64,000 nt of DNA from Rhizobium croatiense (GCF_019793465.1 NZ_JAILYJ010000010.1:1-64000); one strand, 5' to 3'. Positions 9,947 to 19,435 are shown, numbered from the stretch's first letter. A program made the numbers and translations. Notes: generated by a model from the letters alone, not told the origin.

Positions 9947-10855
9947 ATGAAAAAGACGGGAACTGTGCGCATCGGCATATCCGGCTGGACCTATGCGCCC
10001 TGGCGCGGGCAGTTCTACCCGGAAGATCTGCCGCAGAAGCAGGAGCTTTCTTACGCCGCCCGCCACTTCCCGTCGATCGAGATCAATGGCACCTTCTACA
10101 GTCTGCAGAGGTCCGAAAGCTTCGGCCGCTGGCGCGACGAGACGCCGGAGGATTTCGTCTTCGCGGTCAAGGGTCCGCGCTTCATCACCCACATGCTGCG
10201 GCTCAGGGATATCGAAACGGCGCTCGCCAATTTTCTCGCCTCCGGCCTGCTGCGGCTCGGCCCCAAGCTCGGGCCGATCCTCTGGCAGTTCCCGCCGAAC
10301 ATGGCCTTCGATCCCGATCTGTTCGAAAATTTCCTGTCGCTGCTGCCGCGCGACGGGGAAGCAGCGACAGCGCTCGCCAAGCGTCATGACGGGCACGTCA
10401 AGGGACGCGCCTGGCTCAAGAGCGATGAGTGCCAGCCGATCCGCCACGCGCTCGAGATTCGCCACGACAGCTTCCGCTCGCCCGCCTTCATCGACATGCT
10501 CAGGCGCCATAATGCCGCCCTCGTCTGCGCTGACACGGTGGAATGGCCGCTGTTGATGGACATCACCGCCGACTTCCTCTATTGCCGCCTGCATGGTTCC
10601 GAGCAACTCTATGTCAGTGGCTATGAGGATGAGGCACTCGATCTGTGGGCGGAGCGCGTCCGCGCCTGGGCACAGGGCGGAGAACCTGAGAATGCGACGC
10701 GGGTGCTTGCGCCCCTGCCGTCGCGCAAGAAGGGCCGCGACGTCTATCTCTATTTCGACAACACCGACAAGAAGCTGCGCGCGCCCGTCGACGCCGCTCA
10801 CCTTATCGAAAGGCTTGCCGATCTCATGCCTCGTTCCGACCGACCGGCTGCATGA
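9947..10855 (+). CDS. DUF72 (YecE-like) family protein
   Basis: This 302-aa protein has the DUF72 TIM-barrel-like fold: RIGISGWTYAPWRG (residues 7-20), EINGTFYSLQ (about 45-54), and a C-terminal YLYFDNTDKK motif near 265. The biochemical role of the family is not settled. A strong Shine-Dalgarno (GGGAGGA, 9934-9940) precedes ATG 9947. It sits 57 bp after dnaN on the same strand, so readthrough is possible. The stop is followed by an 8-bp-stem hairpin at 10889-10908. Confidence 0.92.
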   Translation: MKKTGTVRIGISGWTYAPWRGQFYPEDLPQKQELSYAARHFPSIEINGTFYSLQRSESFGRWRDETPEDFVFAVKGPRFITHMLRLRDIETALANFLASGLLRLGPKLGPILWQFPPNMAFDPDLFENFLSLLPRDGEAATALAKRHDGHVKGRAWLKSDECQPIRHALEIRHDSFRSPAFIDMLRRHNAALVCADTVEWPLLMDITADFLYCRLHGSEQLYVSGYEDEALDLWAERVRAWAQGGEPENATRVLAPLPSRKKGRDVYLYFDNTDKKLRAPVDAAHLIERLADLMPRSDRPAA

Positions 10856-10888
10856 GCTGTTGATGCCGATGTCCTCTTTGCGAAAATC

Positions 10889-10908
10889 CTTGTCGCGGGA
10901 GCGACAAG
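10889..10908 (+). terminator. Hairpin after the DUF72 gene (possible weak terminator)
   Basis: A perfect CTTGTCGC / GCGACAAG stem with a GGGA loop lies 34 bp after the DUF72 gene and 43 bp before pmtA. No T-run follows, so intrinsic termination is doubtful; it could be an RNA-processing or stabilising hairpin. Confidence 0.4.
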
Positions 10909-10950
10909 CAGCATATTAACACAGTCGATTAACGTGCGGATGGGTGGAGA

Positions 10951-11550
10951 ATGCGCTTAAGGGTCAAGGTGAAGGAACATTTCGGGAAGAGATTCGATGA
11001 GGAAATCCGCTTCTTCCGCGGCATGATGCAGGGACCGAAGACGGTGGGCTCGATCGTGCCGACCTCGTCGATCACCGCCAAGCGCATGGCCAGCGTCATC
11101 GATATGCATTCGGGTTTGCCGGTCCTCGAACTCGGCCCCGGCACGGGCGCCATCACCAAAGCGATCCTCGGCCGCGGCGTGAAGCCGGACAATCTGGTGG
11201 CGATCGAATATTCGACTGATTTCCACCAGCACCTGCTGCGAACCTATCCCGGCGTGCACTTCATCAACGGCGACGCCTTCGATCTCCAGACGACGCTTGG
11301 CGCCTTCGCCGACCAGACCTTCGATTGCGTCATCTCCTGCATTCCGCTGCTGAACTTCCCGATGGCGATGCGCGTCGCGCTGCTGGAAAGCCTGCTCGAC
11401 CGCCTGCCGCCCGGCCGGCCGGTGGTGCAGATCTCCTACGGCGCGATCTCGCCGATCGCCGCCAATCCCGATCGCTACCATATTCAGCATTTCGACTTCG
11501 TCATGCGCAACATTCCGCCGGCGCAGCTCTGGATCTATAAGCGCGGCTGA
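10951..11550 (+). CDS. pmtA: Phospholipid N-methyltransferase (PmtA type)
   Basis: The product resembles the rhizobial/Agrobacterium soluble PmtA, which methylates phosphatidylethanolamine three times with SAM to make phosphatidylcholine at the inner membrane. At 199 aa it has the expected size. The SAM site VLELGPGTGAI is at residues 58-68, an acidic loop VAIEYS lies near 88, and a conserved FDCVISCIPLLNFP stretch near 118 is family-like. The amphipathic N-terminal helix (HFGKRFDEEIRFFRGMM) would fit membrane binding. It heads a tight run with the phosphatase-like gene (1-bp gap) and pyrF. A generic class I methyltransferase is the fallback. Confidence 0.82.
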   Translation: MRLRVKVKEHFGKRFDEEIRFFRGMMQGPKTVGSIVPTSSITAKRMASVIDMHSGLPVLELGPGTGAITKAILGRGVKPDNLVAIEYSTDFHQHLLRTYPGVHFINGDAFDLQTTLGAFADQTFDCVISCIPLLNFPMAMRVALLESLLDRLPPGRPVVQISYGAISPIAANPDRYHIQHFDFVMRNIPPAQLWIYKRG

Positions 11551-11551
11551 G

Positions 11552-12133
11552 ATGTTCGGGCTCTATATCACCCATCCGCAGGTCAGGATCGATCCGAACG
11601 TGCCGGTGCCGAAATGGGGGCTTTCCGAGGTCGGCGCGGCGCGTGCCCGCAAAGCGGCCGAGAGGGGCTGGGCCAGGCAATTGCGGCGCATCGTCTCCAG
11701 CGACGAGACCAAGGCGATCGAGACGGCCGAAATCCTGGCGGAAGCCTCCGGCGTGACGATCGAGATCGTCGACGGCATGCATGAGAACGACCGTTCGGCC
11801 ACCGGCTTCCTGCCGCCGCCGCAATTCGAAGAGGCGGCCGACTGGTTCTTTGCTCACCCGGAAGCAAGCTTCAAGGGCTGGGAGCGCGCCGTCGACGCGC
11901 AGGCTCGCATCGTCGAGGCGGTCGACGCTGTTCTTGCCACGCATGATGCGGCAGCGCCGATCGCCTTCGTCGGCCATGGCGGCGTCGGCACGCTGCTCAA
12001 ATGTCATCTGGCCGGCAGGCCGATTTCTCGCGACCGCGACCAGCCGGGCGGCGGCGGCAATCTCTATGCTTTCGGCCTTGCGGATCGCCGCTTATCATGC
12101 GACTGGACACCCATCGAAGACTGGCGGGGGTGA
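11552..12133 (+). CDS. Histidine phosphatase superfamily protein with altered catalytic motif
   Basis: The 193-aa protein has the phosphoglycerate-mutase-like fold. The first histidine is in LYITHPQV (H8), the SSDETKAIETAEIL helix covers 49-62, and the second catalytic histidine is in FVGHGGVGT (H142). The usual RHG motif reads THP and the second active-site arginine position is K54, so both phosphate-binding arginines seem changed. This suggests weak, altered or lost phosphatase activity, or a conserved rhizobial variant. It sits 1 bp after pmtA and 6 bp before pyrF, so it is almost surely cotranscribed. Confidence 0.82.
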   Translation: MFGLYITHPQVRIDPNVPVPKWGLSEVGAARARKAAERGWARQLRRIVSSDETKAIETAEILAEASGVTIEIVDGMHENDRSATGFLPPPQFEEAADWFFAHPEASFKGWERAVDAQARIVEAVDAVLATHDAAAPIAFVGHGGVGTLLKCHLAGRPISRDRDQPGGGGNLYAFGLADRRLSCDWTPIEDWRG

Positions 12134-12139
12134 GCAGAA

Positions 12140-12847
12140 ATGGACGCACGCGAGCGGTTGATCGTCGGCCTGGATGTTCCGACGGTCGGTGAGGCGGAAA
12201 AACTGGTTTCCACGCTCGGCGACGACATTCTCTTCTACAAGATCGGCTATCAGCTGGTTTTTGCCGGCGGGCTGGAATTCGCCCGTGACCTTGCCGCAAG
12301 CGGCAAGAAGATCTTTCTCGACATGAAGCTGCTCGACATCGACAACACTGTCGCCTCGGGCGTCGAAAACATCGCTAGGATGGGCATGTCGATGCTGACG
12401 CTGCATGCTTATCCCAAAGCGATGCGGGCGGCGGTCGAGGCCGCGGCCGGCTCCGGCCTCTGTCTGCTCGGCGTGACGGTACTGACGTCGATGGATGCCG
12501 AGGACCTTGCCGAGGCCGGCTATAGCCAGGATCCGCACAGCCTGGTGCTGCGCCGCGCCGCACAGGCGCGCGCCGCCGGCATGGGCGGCATCGTCTGCTC
12601 GGCGGCGGAAGCGGCCGAAGTGCGCGAGATCGTCGGCTCCGACATGGCAATCGTCACCCCCGGCATTCGCCCTGATGGTAGCGACCATGGCGATCAGAAG
12701 CGGGTGATGACGCCTTTCGACGCATTGAAGGCGGGGGCGACCCACCTCGTCGTTGCCCGTCCGATCGTCAAGGCGCCCGATCCCAGAAAGGCCGCCCGCG
12801 CCGTCCTCAACGAAATGGTGGGCGCGCTCTGGCCGGCAAACCGCTGA
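12140..12847 (+). CDS. pyrF: Orotidine 5'-phosphate decarboxylase
   Basis: PyrF converts OMP to UMP, the last step of de novo pyrimidine synthesis. The 235-aa TIM barrel carries the catalytic DxKxxD signature as DMKLLDID (61-68, with D61, K63, D66), LIVGLDVP at the N-terminus, and VTPGIRP near 170 for phosphate binding. Length is normal. It follows the phosphatase-like gene by 6 bp and is followed by a DUF1330 gene after 22 bp, inside the pmtA operon. Confidence 0.97.
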   Translation: MDARERLIVGLDVPTVGEAEKLVSTLGDDILFYKIGYQLVFAGGLEFARDLAASGKKIFLDMKLLDIDNTVASGVENIARMGMSMLTLHAYPKAMRAAVEAAAGSGLCLLGVTVLTSMDAEDLAEAGYSQDPHSLVLRRAAQARAAGMGGIVCSAAEAAEVREIVGSDMAIVTPGIRPDGSDHGDQKRVMTPFDALKAGATHLVVARPIVKAPDPRKAARAVLNEMVGALWPANR

Positions 12848-12869
12848 CGAGAACCAAAGGGAGAAGATC

Positions 12870-13157
12870 ATGGCCAAGGGATATTGGATCGCCCGCGTCG
12901 ATGTTCGCGATGCCGAGCGCTACAAGGATTATGTGGCGGCGGCCAAGCCCGCCTTCGAAAAATACGGCGCGAATTTCCTGGCGCGCGGCGGCGCGATCAC
13001 CGAGCTCGAAGGAAGGTCCCGCGCCCGCAATGTCGTGATCGAATTCCCGTCGATGCAGCATGCCGTCGACTGCTACAACTCGCCGGAATACCAGATCGCC
13101 GCCAAAATTCGCCAGGAAGCGGCGGATGCGGAAATGGTCGTCGTTGAAGGCGTCTGA
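12870..13157 (+). CDS. DUF1330 family protein
   Basis: This 95-aa protein is a dimeric alpha-beta barrel (ferredoxin-like) of the DUF1330 family: MAKGYWIARVDV, then YKDYVAAAKPAFEKYGANFLARGG, and EFPSMQHAVDCYNSPEYQ. Family members have no assigned reaction. The start is set by GGGAGAAG just upstream of ATG 12870; upstream in-frame codons fall inside pyrF. It lies 22 bp after pyrF and is probably cotranscribed. Confidence 0.92.
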   Translation: MAKGYWIARVDVRDAERYKDYVAAAKPAFEKYGANFLARGGAITELEGRSRARNVVIEFPSMQHAVDCYNSPEYQIAAKIRQEAADAEMVVVEGV

Positions 13158-13268
13158 ACGACTTCGCACCCGCAAAACTCACGGGCGCGATGGGCCTTCC
13201 CGTCACGCCGGGATTGAGCTAAGACGGAGCCGATACAGCATCCCGCACAGCCTTTCGAGGAGCCTGCC

Positions 13269-14249
13269 ATGACCCTTGCCAACCTGCCGCCGCTCGTCAC
13301 CGTGTTCGGAGGGTCCGGCTTCGTGGGCAGGCACGTTGTTGGGGCGCTGGCCAAGCGCGGTTATCGCATCCGTGTCGCCGTGCGCCGCCCGGATCTCGCC
13401 GGTTTCCTGCAGCCGCTCGGCAATGTCGGCCAGATCTCCGTCGTTCAGGCGAACCTGCGTTATCGCAACTCGATCGACCGCGCAGTCGACGGTGCAAGCC
13501 ACGTCGTCAACTGCGTCGGCATTCTGCACGAGACCGGCCGCAATACCTTCGACGCGGTGCAGGAATTCGGCGGCCGCGCAGTCGCCGAGGCGGCGCGCAA
13601 TGCCGGCGCGAGCCTCGCCCATATTTCGGCGATCGGCGCCAATGCCAATTCCGATTCGGACTATGGCCGCACCAAGGGCCGCGCCGAAACCGCCATCCTT
13701 TCCATCAAGCCCGATGCGGTGATCTTCCGTCCCTCGATCGTCTTCGGGCCGGAAGACAGCTTCTTCAACAAGTTTGCCGACATGGCCCGCATGTCGCCGG
13801 TCCTGCCGCTGGTCGGCGGCGGCAAGACGAAATTCCAGCCTGTGTATGTCGAGGATGTCGCCGAGGCCGTCGCCCGCGCCGTCGACGGCAAGGTCGCCGG
13901 CGGCAAGGTCTATGAGCTTGGCGGGCCGGAGGTGCTGAGCTTCCGCGAATGTCTCGAGATGATGCTGAAGGCGACGCGCCGCAAGAACTCGTTCATCTCC
14001 CTGCCCTTCGGCGTGGCGTCGCTAATCGGCAGCATCGCTTCCCTGGTCCCCTTCGTGACGCCACCGATCACGCCGGATCAAGTGCGCCTGCTGAAGCGCG
14101 ACAACGTTGTTTCGGCAGAAGCCGAAGCGGAAGGCCGCACCCTGAAGGGTCTCGGCATCGCACCCACCATGCCGGCGTCCGTGCTCGATTCCTATCTGGT
14201 GCAGTATCGCCCGCACGGCCAATATACCGGCTCCGGCAAGGCCGCCTGA
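13269..14249 (+). CDS. NDUFA9-like complex I NAD(P)-binding subunit/assembly protein
   Basis: This 326-aa atypical short-chain dehydrogenase resembles the bacterial homologues of the mitochondrial 39-kDa (NDUFA9) complex I subunit. The Rossmann glycine motif VFGGSGFVGRH is at residues 12-22, a conserved VVNCVGILHETGRNTF stretch lies near 77, and HISAIGA near 117 replaces the classical SDR catalytic region. Alphaproteobacterial homologues associate with complex I; direct evidence here is only similarity. An SD (GAGGAG) precedes ATG 13269. It ends the operon, followed by a strong terminator at 14270-14304. Confidence 0.9.
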   Translation: MTLANLPPLVTVFGGSGFVGRHVVGALAKRGYRIRVAVRRPDLAGFLQPLGNVGQISVVQANLRYRNSIDRAVDGASHVVNCVGILHETGRNTFDAVQEFGGRAVAEAARNAGASLAHISAIGANANSDSDYGRTKGRAETAILSIKPDAVIFRPSIVFGPEDSFFNKFADMARMSPVLPLVGGGKTKFQPVYVEDVAEAVARAVDGKVAGGKVYELGGPEVLSFRECLEMMLKATRRKNSFISLPFGVASLIGSIASLVPFVTPPITPDQVRLLKRDNVVSAEAEAEGRTLKGLGIAPTMPASVLDSYLVQYRPHGQYTGSGKAA

Positions 14250-14269
14250 GCAATTCGAGCCTTCGACGC

Positions 14270-14304
14270 AACGCCGTTCGCGTATCCCGCGGACGGCGTT
14301 TTTT
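14270..14304 (+). terminator. Rho-independent terminator of the pmtA-pyrF-NDUFA9 run
   Basis: A 13-bp stem (AACGCCGTTCGCG with CGCGGACGGCGTT, one G-T pair) with a 5-nt loop is followed directly by TTTT, 20 bp after the NDUFA9-like gene. Confidence 0.9.
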
Positions 14305-14530
14305 CGTGTTTGTTTGAAGCAAAGCCGGCGCAAGTTTGAAATGTTGTTGTGCCGATCACATCAAGTGCAGTTGCATAAAAGACGCAGCGGAAATTTTGTG
14401 GAATTAACGCCAAATTTAGCAGGAACGTTTATTGCTATTTGCCATTCCACTGACTACCAAACCCCGCGCGTCTCCAATGGACTCGACGCCTGCGAAAGCG
14501 TGCGGAAATCACTGTGAAAGGCAATACTCG

Positions 14531-14683
14531 ATGGGCAAGTCAATCGCGCTCCTGTTTGCGTGTGCGGCGCTGGTTATCCTTGCAGGCTCCTTCGTCGCGT
14601 CCGGTTCGGTCGCAGCGGTAAAAGGCGGCTGCTCGCCGGCCTACGGCGTCGATCCTTGCTCGACGGCTTCGATCAACCATTGA
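14531..14683 (+). CDS. Small secreted or membrane peptide, 50 aa
   Basis: A short frame with a Shine-Dalgarno-like GAAAGG about 10 bp before ATG 14531. The product has an N-terminal hydrophobic helix (SIALLFACAALVILAGSFVA, residues 4-23) like a signal peptide or anchor. A short tail with two cysteines (KGGCSPAYGVDPCSTAS, C34 and C43) follows and could form a disulphide in the periplasm. No family recognised. It lies after a strong terminator in its own AT-richer leader, so it probably has its own promoter. Confidence 0.6.
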   Translation: MGKSIALLFACAALVILAGSFVASGSVAAVKGGCSPAYGVDPCSTASINH

Positions 14684-14867
14684 CGAAAGGCCGGGCCTCG
14701 GCGCCGGTCTCATAAAGACAAACAGCGGCCGGAGCGTCTGAATCAGGACGCTTCCAATGACCGCCCCGTCTTACCCGCTTGAAAAGCAGCGGACGCCACT
14801 CTCTCAGATATTGCCAGCAGGCAGTTTGCGCCCCGACCTCAATTCAGTTCGCGACACCCGGCAGGCG

Positions 14868-14902
14868 ATTGCATTCGCGCCTGGGAGATGCGCGAATGCA
14901 AT
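14868..14902. terminator. Hairpin downstream of uppP
   Basis: A perfect 13-bp inverted repeat, ATTGCATTCGCGC with GCGCGAATGCAAT, and a 9-nt loop lie 15 bp beyond the uppP stop. It has no long T-run on either strand; it may stabilise or end the uppP transcript. Confidence 0.5.
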
Positions 14903-14916
14903 GCGGTGGAAATGGC

Positions 14917-15714
14917 TCAGCCGATCAGGCCGGTGGCGGCCATGCCGAGCAGCAGCACGCCGAGAATGATGCGGTAGATCGCGAACAGGGTGAAACGGTT
15001 GCTCCTGATATAGGCGAGCAGCCATTTGACGGCGATGAAGGCGACGATCGTGGAAACAACGAAGGCGATGGCGAGCGCCGTCCAGTCTTCGCCTGCCGCG
15101 CCCCCGTCCTTGAAGGTTTTCAGCAGTTCATAACCGCTCGCCGCATACATGGTCGGAATGCCGACGAGAAAGGCGAATTCGGTCGCCGCGGCGCGATTGC
15201 CGGTGCCGGCCAGCATGGCGACGAAAATCGTGGCGCCGGAGCGTGACGTTCCCGGGAAGACGCCGGCAACGATCTGGGCGATGCCGACCAGGATGGCGAC
15301 GAGCCAGGTGACCTCTTTATGGGGCGGCTTACGGGCAGCGGCCCATTCGGCAAAAATCATCCAGATGCCGCCGATGATCAACGCCCAGGCGATCGGCGTC
15401 GCGGTCTCCGGCAATTCATAGCCGAGTCTCTTGACGACGAAGCCGAGGATTGCGGTGATGAGAAAGGCGACGATCAGCTTGGCGGCATAGTCGCGGTTCT
15501 GCGGCTCGCGCCAGCCCAGCACCAGATCCAGCAGGCGGCGCCAGTAAATGATGGTGACGGCCAGGATGGCGCCCGCCTGGATGACGATGTTGAACATGTC
15601 CGACCGGTGGCCAAGCCATTGCTCCACAATGATGAGATGGCCGGTGCTCGAGATCGGCAGAAACTCGGTGATCCCCTCGACGACCCCAAGAATGGCGGCA
15701 TTGATATAGTCCAT
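14917..15714 (-). CDS. uppP: Undecaprenyl-diphosphate phosphatase
   Basis: UppP recycles undecaprenyl pyrophosphate to the monophosphate lipid carrier used for peptidoglycan and surface polysaccharides. The 265-aa protein has multiple membrane segments and both catalytic motifs: EGITEFLPISSTGHLI (13-28, with the ExxxE region) and PGTSRSG (154-160). It is the BacA/UppP family, unrelated to the symbiotic BacA/SbmA transporter. It starts at ATG 15714 and is divergent from the GST gene across 235 bp. Confidence 0.96.
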   Translation of the reverse strand: MDYINAAILGVVEGITEFLPISSTGHLIIVEQWLGHRSDMFNIVIQAGAILAVTIIYWRRLLDLVLGWREPQNRDYAAKLIVAFLITAILGFVVKRLGYELPETATPIAWALIIGGIWMIFAEWAAARKPPHKEVTWLVAILVGIAQIVAGVFPGTSRSGATIFVAMLAGTGNRAAATEFAFLVGIPTMYAASGYELLKTFKDGGAAGEDWTALAIAFVVSTIVAFIAVKWLLAYIRSNRFTLFAIYRIILGVLLLGMAATGLIG

Positions 15715-15949
15715 AAATTGTCTCCGGTTTAAAGGTCAGTCGGACTTGAACTGCGCTTGAGCCGATCAGGCGCTGCATCTATCCTCATTCGCAAGACGGT
15801 TGTTTGTCCCTTGTCAGATGGCGTGAAAGCCGATTCGCTTGTATTGGCCGGGCCAAGCTCCTATAGCTTCAACCAATGAGTCATGACTAGGGCGCTATAA
15901 ACGAGCTGCCGCAAAGTCCTGTAACAGCAATCATAAAGCCCGAGTATCG

Positions 15950-16642
15950 ATGCCCACGCTTTATCATCATCCCATGTCATCCGCATCTCGCTTCGTCCGG
16001 CTAATCCTGGCGGAATACGGCTATCAGGCGGATCTGATCGAGGAGCAGACGTGGGAGAAGCGCCGGGATTTTCTGGCGCTCAATCCGGCCGGCACGCTGC
16101 CGGTCTATGTCGACGACAGCATGCGCGCGCTCTGCGGCGCAAGCGTCATTTCCGAATATCTGGACGAGACGCACGGCGTGTTGAAGCGCGACCGGCGGCT
16201 CCTTGCCGAGGACCCTTTCCAGCGGGCGGAAATTCGCCGGCTGGCCGAATGGTTCATGCAGAAAATGGAAAACGACGTGACCAAGCCGCTCGCGCGCGAG
16301 CGTGTCTACAAGTTGCAGATGACCGCCGATCAGGGCGGCGGAGCACCGGATTCGAAGATTTTGCGCACGGCCCGCGCGAATATCCGCCAGCATATGCGTT
16401 ATCTGACCTGGCTCGCCGGGTCGCGCCAATGGTTGGCAGGCGAACGGATGAGCTATGCCGATCTCGCTGCCGCCGCCTCGATCTCGATCCTCGATTATCT
16501 CGGCGAAATCGACTGGGCCGATGCCCCTGTCGTCAAGGAATGGTATCAGCGGCTAAAGTCGCGCCCCTCCTTCCGGCCGATGCTGACCGAGCGCGTGCGC
16601 GGCCTGACCCCGGTTTCGCACTATGCCGATCTGGATTTCTGA
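15950..16642 (+). CDS. Glutathione S-transferase family protein
   Basis: The 230-aa protein has a thioredoxin-like N-terminal domain (MPTLYHHPMSSASRFVRLIL) and the cis-proline region AGTLPVYVD near 48. CGASVISEYLDE near 65 is the glutathione gamma-glutamyl contact. An all-helical C-terminal domain follows (MSYADLAAAASISILDYL). The residue after the first strand is serine (S11), so a serine-type mechanism is plausible. Substrate is unknown. It is followed 12 bp later by queG, so the two may be cotranscribed. Confidence 0.93.
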   Translation: MPTLYHHPMSSASRFVRLILAEYGYQADLIEEQTWEKRRDFLALNPAGTLPVYVDDSMRALCGASVISEYLDETHGVLKRDRRLLAEDPFQRAEIRRLAEWFMQKMENDVTKPLARERVYKLQMTADQGGGAPDSKILRTARANIRQHMRYLTWLAGSRQWLAGERMSYADLAAAASISILDYLGEIDWADAPVVKEWYQRLKSRPSFRPMLTERVRGLTPVSHYADLDF

Positions 16643-16654
16643 CGAGGGCTTTTC

Positions 16655-17815
16655 ATGCCCGAAAATGATGACAAAGAGCGACGCCGCCGCGACAATTTGA
16701 CCGAGTTCGTCCGGGCGGAATCCGCCGCCAAGGGCTTCGATCTCTGCCGCATCACCCGCCCGGACGCGATCCCCGAAGCGAAAGAGCGCCTCGGCCAGTT
16801 CATCGATGCCGGGCGCCACGGGACGATGGAGTGGATGGCGGAGACGCGCGAGCGGCGCGGCGATCCGCTGACGCTCTGGAGCGAGGTGCGGTCCGTCGTC
16901 GTCTTCGGCCTCAACTACGCGCCCGAGGAAGATCCGCGCGGCATCCTCGGCAAACCGGACAAGGCGGCGATTTCAGTCTATGCCCGCAACCGCGACTATC
17001 ACGACATCATCAAGGGCCGGCTGAAGGAGATCGCCACGCGCTTTGCGGCGCGGGCCGGCGTCGACGTGAAAGTGTTCGTCGATACCGCGCCGGTTATGGA
17101 AAAACCGTTGGCGGCGGCCGCCGGCCTCGGCTGGCAGGGCAAACATACCAATCTCGTCAGCCGCACGCATGGGTCCTGGCTGTTTCTCGGCAGCATGTTC
17201 ACCACGGCCGATCTTGCCGTCGACGCGCCGGAGGCCGATCATTGCGGCTCCTGCCGCGCCTGCCTCGATGTCTGCCCGACGGCTGCCTTCCCGGCGCCTT
17301 ACCAGATCGATGCGCGGCGCTGCATCTCCTATCTCACCATCGAGCACAAGGGGCCGATCGACCCCGATCTCAGGCCGCTGATCGGCAATCGCATCTATGG
17401 CTGTGACGACTGTCTTGCCGCCTGTCCCTGGAACAAGTTCGCGGCCTCCGCCTCCGAAATGAAACTGAAGGCGCGGGACGATCTTAAGGAACCGTCGATC
17501 AGCTTTCTGCTGACGCTCGACGATGCCGCCTTCCGCACCTTCTTCAGCGGTTCGCCGGTGAAGCGGATCGGCCGCGACCGCTTCATCCGCAACGTGCTGA
17601 TCGCCGCCGGCAATTCCGGCGAGAGGGCGCTCATCGCGCAATGCCGCGTTCTCGCCGGCGATCCCTCGCCGGTGGTGCGCGGCATGGCGGTCTGGGCACT
17701 TTCCCGGCTGATGGAGGCTGGCGAATTCTCGGCCTTTGCCGCACAAAGGGTCGATGAGAGCGACGACGACGTATTGACCGAATGGCGGCTGGCAGGAGTG
17801 GACCGATGCATGTGA
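16655..17815 (+). CDS. queG: Epoxyqueuosine reductase QueG
   Basis: QueG reduces epoxyqueuosine to queuosine in the tRNA anticodon, using cobalamin and two [4Fe-4S] clusters. The 386-aa protein shows both clusters: [13 protein letters not shown] (C197, C200, C203, C207) and C223 with [11 protein letters not shown] (C250, C253, C257). The conserved acidic residue is in [21 protein letters not shown] (D143 region). A HEAT-like C-terminal tail is present. It overlaps the next gene by 10 bp (stop at 17815, next ATG at 17806). Confidence 0.96.
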   Translation: MPENDDKERRRRDNLTEFVRAESAAKGFDLCRITRPDAIPEAKERLGQFIDAGRHGTMEWMAETRERRGDPLTLWSEVRSVVVFGLNYAPEEDPRGILGKPDKAAISVYARNRDYHDIIKGRLKEIATRFAARAGVDVKVFVDTAPVMEKPLAAAAGLGWQGKHTNLVSRTHGSWLFLGSMFTTADLAVDAPEADHCGSCRACLDVCPTAAFPAPYQIDARRCISYLTIEHKGPIDPDLRPLIGNRIYGCDDCLAACPWNKFAASASEMKLKARDDLKEPSISFLLTLDDAAFRTFFSGSPVKRIGRDRFIRNVLIAAGNSGERALIAQCRVLAGDPSPVVRGMAVWALSRLMEAGEFSAFAAQRVDESDDDVLTEWRLAGVDRCM

Positions 17816-18675
17816 TGATCTTTGGCTGCGGCTATTCCGGCGCGGCGATCGCAAAGGCCTTTGCGGGCGAAAAAGTGCGCGTGTCCGGCACCACGCGTTC
17901 GGCCGACAAGGTCGAGGCGCTGGGAGCCAACGGCATCGACGCGTTCCTGTTCGACGGCGAGACCATGGACGAGGACTTGCGCCGCGCGCTGGAGAGCGTC
18001 ACCCATCTCGTGCAGTCGATCGCGCCCGGAAAGGCCGACCCGCTGCTGCGACTGTTGGGCGAAGACAGCGCCCGTCTTCTGCCCCGGCTCGAATGGATCG
18101 GCTATCTCTCCACCGTCGGCGTCTATGGCGATCACAAGGGCGCGTGGGTGAGCGAGGAAACGCCCTGCGTGCCGGTTTCCGGGCGGTCGAAGGAGCGGCT
18201 CGAGGCCGAACAGGGCTGGCTGGCGATGGGCCGGGAGCGCGGTGTGCCGGCGGCGGTGCTGCGTCTTTCCGGCATTTACGGGCCTGGGCGCAACGCCTTC
18301 TGCAATCTGGACAAGGGCACGGCGCGGCGCCTGATCAAGAAGGACCAGGTTTTCAACCGCATCCGCGTCGAAGATATCGGTGCAGCGACCCGCTTCCTGT
18401 CGGAACGCGGTCTCGGCGGCATCTATAATCTCACCGACGACCGGCCCGGCCCGCCGCAAGACGTGATCGTCGAGGCAGCGCGGCTGATGGGCGTCGAACC
18501 GCCGCCGGAGCAGGCATTTGAGACCGCAGAACTGACGCCGATGGCACGTACCTTCTATGGCGAGAACAAACGTGTTTCGAACGCGAAACTGAAGGCGGCC
18601 GGCTTCGCATTTTCCTTCCCGGCCTATCCGATGTCGCTTGCGCAATTGTGGCAGAACGGACACTGGCGCGGCTAG
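17806..18675 (+). CDS. Atypical SDR / NAD(P)-dependent epimerase-like protein
   Basis: The 289-aa protein begins with the Rossmann loop [16 protein letters not shown] (4-19) and has [13 protein letters not shown] near 98 and a conserved [11 protein letters not shown] near 148. This is the YeeZ-like extended SDR group. The usual YxxxK is not clearly present, so catalysis is uncertain. The 10-bp overlap with queG suggests translational coupling; a link to queuosine metabolism is only inferred from position. Confidence 0.85.
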   Translation: MHVMIFGCGYSGAAIAKAFAGEKVRVSGTTRSADKVEALGANGIDAFLFDGETMDEDLRRALESVTHLVQSIAPGKADPLLRLLGEDSARLLPRLEWIGYLSTVGVYGDHKGAWVSEETPCVPVSGRSKERLEAEQGWLAMGRERGVPAAVLRLSGIYGPGRNAFCNLDKGTARRLIKKDQVFNRIRVEDIGAATRFLSERGLGGIYNLTDDRPGPPQDVIVEAARLMGVEPPPEQAFETAELTPMARTFYGENKRVSNAKLKAAGFAFSFPAYPMSLAQLWQNGHWRG

Positions 18676-19072
18676 CGCCGGCGGTGCGTGCACTCACCCA
18701 AAAGGAGTAGGAAATTCCTACTTTCCGCCAGCGCACGGGAAAATTTCGCCCTATATTATGGTTAACGGCCTTTGAATTTGCCCAAATGTGGCAGTAAATA
18801 TGGCAAAGTCAGAAAAAAATTTTCGCGATTTTTGTGAACGGCGGGACGGCGACCGCTGCTCCGGAAAATTCATTCGGATTTTAACTGATTTCATTATGTT
18901 TTTTCCACACATGACGGCCGCCATCGATTTCCGTCATTATATCAATGAGCTCACAAATGTTACGGTCTGTAACATTCCGTGAACTCAGGCGGCACTTTTT
19001 CGCCACTTTTTAACAGATTTAAGCCCCGCCGCCTGCAAGGGCGTGAGTTCAATAGTTGAGGGATACTCTGTT
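18676..19072. promoter_or_regulatory. AT-rich 397-bp leader of the RlpA-like gene
   Basis: No gene is supported here. The region is notably AT-rich for this genome. It holds a dyad with ATGACGG (18911-18917) and CCGTCAT (18931-18937), and a perfect 8-bp palindrome AATGTTAC-GGTCT-GTAACATT at 18956-18976. These could be regulator sites for the secreted RlpA-like protein downstream, or fold in a long 5' leader; neither is shown. Confidence 0.5.
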
Positions 19073-19435
19073 TTGAAGAACATACGTCGTTCTATTATCG
19101 CTGCCGTAACTATCGCAGCCTGCTCTTGCCTGCTTCCGGCGGAGAGTTTTGCTGGCAATGGCTGCGGCGGTGCTTCATGGTACGCGCTTCGCTCCAAAAC
19201 TGCTTCCGGGGAACGTATGAACCCCGCCATCTTGACTGCCGCACATCGTTCGCTCGCGTTCGGCACCAAGGTGAAGGTCACCAACCGCAACAATGGCCGC
19301 ACCGTCGTCGTCCGCATCAATGATCGCGGGCCGTTCATTCGTGGACGCGTCCTCGATCTGTCGCGCGCCGCCGCCCAGAATATCGGCATGGTGAGCTCGG
19401 GCACCGCGAAGGTCTGCTACCAGGTGATCAGCTGA
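19073..19435 (+). CDS. RlpA-like septal ring lytic transglycosylase family protein
   Basis: This 120-aa secreted protein is a compact RlpA with a double-psi beta-barrel. A signal peptide ([27 protein letters not shown]) precedes [40 protein letters not shown] and [19 protein letters not shown] follow, with the conserved RI-NDRGPF and D-LS-A-A residues. RlpA enzymes cleave naked glycan strands at the septum; this one lacks a SPOR domain. The start is placed at TTG 19073 because GAGGG ends 9 bp upstream and it gives a clean signal peptide; GTG 19043 is the alternative. The last codons lie in a 20-bp direct repeat. Confidence 0.85.
   Translation: MKNIRRSIIAAVTIAACSCLLPAESFAGNGCGGASWYALRSKTASGERMNPAILTAAHRSLAFGTKVKVTNRNNGRTVVVRINDRGPFIRGRVLDLSRAAAQNIGMVSSGTAKVCYQVIS

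Noticed and set aside
17395..18693. 432-codon minus-strand frame opposite queG and the SDR-like gene
   Set aside because: Shadow frame crossing two real genes; no domain seen.
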